This document shows positions 50,315 to 53,296 of a stretch of DNA of 53,296 nt, in pieces. The stretch spans positions 1 to 53,296 of the forward strand of contig NZ_CAJATU010000039.1 in the NCBI RefSeq assembly GCF_903944925.1, in the 5' to 3' direction. This stretch comes from an uncultured Rhodopila sp. GTDB taxonomy: Bacteria > Pseudomonadota > Alphaproteobacteria > Acetobacterales > Acetobacteraceae. The first letter of the stretch is position 1; the number at the start of each line of letters is the position of its first letter. The notes beneath the pieces are model-generated. The model had not been told where the DNA came from. It saw nothing but the letters and a program-made list of their open reading frames with translations, and searched no databases. The position numbers were made by a program, and so were the translations under genes.

Positions 50315-51613
50315 CTACTCCGCCGCCAGAGGTACAGGACGGTTGGACCCGCGCTTATACGCCGCGATCCGTTCTTCCATCACCGGCCGAAAATGCCGTA
50401 TCAGCCCCTGCACCGGCCACGCCGCGGCATCGCCGAGCGCGCAGATCGTGTGGCCCTCCACCTGGCGCGTCACCTGGTCCAGCGTATCGATCTCGTCCGG
50501 CGTCGCACGGCCCTCGACCATCCGCGTCATCACCCGCCACATCCAGCCGGTGCCCTCCCGGCACGGGGTGCATTGGCCGCAGCTTTCATGCATGTAGAAC
50601 TTCGACAGCCGGGCGATCGCCTTGATCACGTCGGTGGACTTGTCCATCACGATCACCGCCGCGGTGCCCAGCCCGCTGCGCGCCGCGCGCAGGCTGTCGA
50701 AATCCATCAGCACGTCGTCGCAAATCGACTTCGGGATCAGCGGCACCGAGGCGCCGCCCGGGATCACCGCCAGCAGATTGTCCCAACCGCCGCGCACGCC
50801 GCCGGCGTAACGGTCTATCAACTCCCGCAACGGAATGCCGAGTTCCTCCTCGACATTGCAGGGCTTGTTGACGTGGCCGGAGATGCAATAAACTTTCTGT
50901 CCCGTATTGTTCTGCCGACCGAGGCTGTTGAACCAGGTCGCGCCGCGCCGCAGGATCGTCGGCGCCACCGCAATCGATTCGACATTGTTCACCGTGGACG
51001 GGCAGCCGTACAACCCGACACCCGCCGGGAACGGCGGCTTCATCCGCGGCATGCCCTTCTTGCCCTCAAGGCTTTCCAGCAACGCCGTCTCTTCGCCGCA
51101 GATATACGCACCCGCCCCGCGATGCAGGAACACGTCGTAATTGTAGCCCGTGCCGCAGGCGTTCTTGCCAATCAGCCCGGCGTCGTAAGCCTCGTCGATC
51201 GCACGTTGGAGCGCCACCGCTTCGTTGAAGAACTCGCCGCGGATGTAGATATACGCCGCGCAAGCCCCCATCGCGAACCCGGCGACGAGGCAGCCCTCGA
51301 TCAGCTTGTGCGGATCGTGCCGGATAATATCGCGGTCCTTGCACGTCCCCGGCTCCGACTCATCCGCATTCACCACCAGATAGCACGGCCGATCGGCTTG
51401 CTTCGGCATGAAGGACCATTTGAGGCCGGTGGGGAAACCGGCGCCGCCGCGGCCGCGCAGGCCGGAATCCTTCATCTCCTGGATGATCGCATCGCGCCCG
51501 CGCGCCAGGATCGCCGCCGTGTTGTCCCAATCACCGCGCGACCGCGCACCCTTCAGGAACGGGTCGTGCAGGCCGTACAAATTGGTAAAGATGCGGTCTT
51601 TATCGTCAAGCAT
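50315..51613 (-). CDS. nuoF: NADH-quinone oxidoreductase subunit F
   Basis: A 432-residue subunit that binds NADH and FMN. Seen are [18 protein letters not shown] (NADH), [20 protein letters not shown] (FMN) and [15 protein letters not shown] with a further Cys, the 4Fe-4S cluster. Electrons enter complex I here. It follows nuoE by 1 nt. Confidence 0.96.
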   Translation of the reverse strand: MLDDKDRIFTNLYGLHDPFLKGARSRGDWDNTAAILARGRDAIIQEMKDSGLRGRGGAGFPTGLKWSFMPKQADRPCYLVVNADESEPGTCKDRDIIRHDPHKLIEGCLVAGFAMGACAAYIYIRGEFFNEAVALQRAIDEAYDAGLIGKNACGTGYNYDVFLHRGAGAYICGEETALLESLEGKKGMPRMKPPFPAGVGLYGCPSTVNNVESIAVAPTILRRGATWFNSLGRQNNTGQKVYCISGHVNKPCNVEEELGIPLRELIDRYAGGVRGGWDNLLAVIPGGASVPLIPKSICDDVLMDFDSLRAARSGLGTAAVIVMDKSTDVIKAIARLSKFYMHESCGQCTPCREGTGWMWRVMTRMVEGRATPDEIDTLDQVTRQVEGHTICALGDAAAWPVQGLIRHFRPVMEERIAAYKRGSNRPVPLAAE

Positions 51614-51614
51614 C

Positions 51615-52253
51615 TCAACCCTCCGGAGCGAAGTGCAGCGTGGTCAATGTGTTCGGCCCGCCCTCGGGTGCCGAGGTCTGCCGCCCGGTCATCGAGCCGG
51701 GGAACGGCCGCTCACCCCGGCGCAGCGCGGCCAGCAGTTCGGTCACCTTCGCCGCATCCATATCTTCATAGAAATTATCGTCCACCTGCAGGATCGGCGC
51801 ATTCACGCACGCCCCGAGGCATTCCACCTCGGTCATGGTGAACAACCCGTCGTCGCTGGTCTCGCCCCAGCCCTTGATCCCGGTTTCCTTGCGGCACGCC
51901 TCGGTGATCTCATCCGATCCGCGCAGCCAGCAGGGAGTCGTCGTGCAGACCTGCAAGTGAAACTTGCCGATCGGCGAGGTATTGAACATGAAGTAGAACG
52001 TAGCCACTTCGTATACGCGGATCGCCGGCATGCCCAACCGGGCGGCCACCGCATCCATCGCCTTCACCGGAATCCACGCGCTGCCGGTCTGCCGCTTCAT
52101 CTGCCGCTGAGCGACATACATCGCCGGCAATACTGCGCTGGCCTGCTTGCCGGGCGGATACCGCGTTATAACGTGCGCAATTTCAGCCTCGCTTTCCGCA
52201 TCGAAAGCAAAGCTCTCCGGCTGTTCGAACGCCGAACCGTTTGGTGCTGACAT
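51615..52253 (-). CDS. nuoE: NADH-quinone oxidoreductase subunit E
   Basis: A 212-residue 2Fe-2S subunit that pairs with nuoF. Cluster Cys are in [11 protein letters not shown] and [10 protein letters not shown], with [16 protein letters not shown] before. The ATG at 52253 ([13 protein letters not shown]) follows the nuoD stop by 5 nt with AGGT upstream. A longer frame to 52310 overlaps nuoD and is rejected. The C-terminus after about residue 165 is a Pro/Gly-rich tail. Confidence 0.95.
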   Translation of the reverse strand: MSAPNGSAFEQPESFAFDAESEAEIAHVITRYPPGKQASAVLPAMYVAQRQMKRQTGSAWIPVKAMDAVAARLGMPAIRVYEVATFYFMFNTSPIGKFHLQVCTTTPCWLRGSDEITEACRKETGIKGWGETSDDGLFTMTEVECLGACVNAPILQVDDNFYEDMDAAKVTELLAALRRGERPFPGSMTGRQTSAPEGGPNTLTTLHFAPEG

Positions 52254-52258
52254 CGCGT

Positions 52259-53296
52259 CTACCTGTCGACTTCGCCGAACACGACATCGAGCGATCCGAT
52301 GATCGCGCACATGTCGGCCAGCATGTGGCGTCTGGACATCTCATCGGTCGCTTGCAGGAAGGCGAACCCGGTTGGCCGAATCTTGCAACGATACGGCCGG
52401 TTGGTGCCGTCCGAAACGAGATAAACGCTGAACTCGCCCTTCGGGCTTTCCGTCGCCGTATAGGTGGCGCCGGCGGGAACATGGTAGCCCTCGGTATAGA
52501 GCTTGAAGTGATGGATCAAAGCCTCCATCGACCGCTTCATCTCCCCCCGCGTCGGCGGACTAAACTTCCGGTCCTGCACCTTGATCGGCCCTGGCTTCAT
52601 TTTCGCGAGTGCCTGCTTGATGATTTTCAGGCTCTCGCGCATTTCGTAGACGCGGACCAGATATCTGTCGTAACAATCTCCGTTGCGGGCGCAACAGATC
52701 TCGAAATCCACCTCGGCATACTTGTCGTACGGCTGGGCGCGACGCAGATCCCACGGCACGCCCGAGGCGCGCAACGGCGGCCCGCTGAAACCCCAGGCCA
52801 GCGCCTGCTCGGCGGTAAATACGCCGATATCGACAGTCCGCTGCTTCCAGATCCGGTTGGTGGTCAGCAGACCTTCCAGATCATCCAGAAATTTCGGGAA
52901 CCCATCCGCCCATTCGGCGATCTGTTCCGCCAGCCCGGCCGGAATGTCCTTGGACACCCCGCCCGGCCGGAAGTAGTTCGAGTGCATGCGCGCGCCCGAC
53001 GCAGCCTCATAAAACTCCATCAGCTTCTCGCGTTCCTCGAACCCCCACAGGCTCGGCGACAGCGCGCCCACGTCCAGCGCATAGGTCGTGACGTTCAGCA
53101 GATGGTTCAGGATGCGCGTGATCTCGGCGAACAGCACGCGGATCCACTGCGCCCGCTCCGGCGCGGTGATCCCCAGAAGCTTCTCCACCGCCAGGGCAAA
53201 GGTATGCTCCTCGCACATCGGAGAAACGTAATCGAGGCGGTCGAAATACGGCACCGCCTGCATATACGTCTTGTATTCGATCAGCTTCTCGGTGCC
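52259..53296 (-). CDS. nuoD: NADH-quinone oxidoreductase subunit D (5' end beyond window)
   Basis: A partial 49-kDa-type subunit, 345 residues visible; the N-terminus lies past the right edge. The frame is open to 53296 and begins [20 protein letters not shown]. Seen are [53 protein letters not shown] and [19 protein letters not shown]. It holds the quinone pocket with nuoB/H. nuoA, B and C are expected beyond the edge. Confidence 0.95.
   Translation of the reverse strand, partial: GTEKLIEYKTYMQAVPYFDRLDYVSPMCEEHTFALAVEKLLGITAPERAQWIRVLFAEITRILNHLLNVTTYALDVGALSPSLWGFEEREKLMEFYEAASGARMHSNYFRPGGVSKDIPAGLAEQIAEWADGFPKFLDDLEGLLTTNRIWKQRTVDIGVFTAEQALAWGFSGPPLRASGVPWDLRRAQPYDKYAEVDFEICCARNGDCYDRYLVRVYEMRESLKIIKQALAKMKPGPIKVQDRKFSPPTRGEMKRSMEALIHHFKLYTEGYHVPAGATYTATESPKGEFSVYLVSDGTNRPYRCKIRPTGFAFLQATDEMSRRHMLADMCAIIGSLDVVFGEVDR

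Noticed and set aside
1..53296. CRISPR arrays, tRNA or rRNA genes, and intact insertion sequences
   Set aside because: No regularly spaced repeats, no tRNA-like cloverleaf or rRNA text and no transposase gene were seen on reading through the gaps; a covariance-model scan would be needed to exclude a missed tRNA.

Overview
The window looks like chromosome of a GC-rich purple phototrophic alphaproteobacterium. Two light-harvesting 2 (LH2) beta/alpha gene pairs, pucC, a bacteriophytochrome, bchO, tspO, a FixL-FixJ-FixK oxygen-sensing set and a proteobacterial complex I operon all point there. The gene mix resembles phototrophic Acetobacteraceae such as Rhodopila, but this is inference from content; no 16S or other taxonomic marker is present.

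Region by region. (1) 1-7861, photosynthesis: two tandem pucBA pairs, an unknown membrane-anchored protein and pucC on the minus strand; divergent from them, a bacteriophytochrome histidine kinase and a NarL-type response regulator on the plus strand. This suggests light-quality control of antenna synthesis. (2) 8175-14395, a small biosynthetic island: acyl-CoA dehydrogenase, A-PCP synthetase with an Asn/Asp-like specificity code, thioesterase with a TubC-type docking domain, YbaK-like deacylase and a Wzx/MATE-like flippase. The first three genes overlap by 4 nt. (3) 14646-20566, a glucose-type PTS: a IIA-HPr-EI fusion, a PtsG-like IICB with a second IIB domain lacking its cysteine, and an OprB porin. 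(4) 20577-22619, four small secreted repeat or low-complexity proteins on the minus strand. (5) 22787-29371: carotenoid oxygenase, small secreted protein, bchO, tspO, a small membrane protein and an SMP-30/gluconolactonase-like enzyme. (6) 29562-35589, oxygen and redox signalling: fixK, a receiver-only regulator, fixJ, fixL, a universal stress protein preceded by a perfect FixK/FNR-type box, and a CBS-BON protein. A decayed DNA-methyltransferase fragment lies between the last two. (7) 35733-40394: mercaptopyruvate sulfurtransferase, cystathionine beta-lyase, lytic transglycosylase and two poorly known proteins. (8) 40447-53296: the complex I operon on the minus strand, nuoD (cut by the window edge) through nuoN.

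A family of GC-rich palindromic repeats with a GTGGATGG-stem-CCATGAC pattern recurs in at least nine intergenic places, mostly as inverted pairs. Two copies lie inside the nuo operon.

The best candidate for an undescribed system is the 8.2-14.4 kb A-PCP/dehydrogenase/docking-thioesterase/deacylase/flippase island. The secreted repeat-protein locus at 20.6-22.6 kb and the phytochrome-linked LH2 locus are next. No rRNA, tRNA, CRISPR array or intact insertion sequence was seen.
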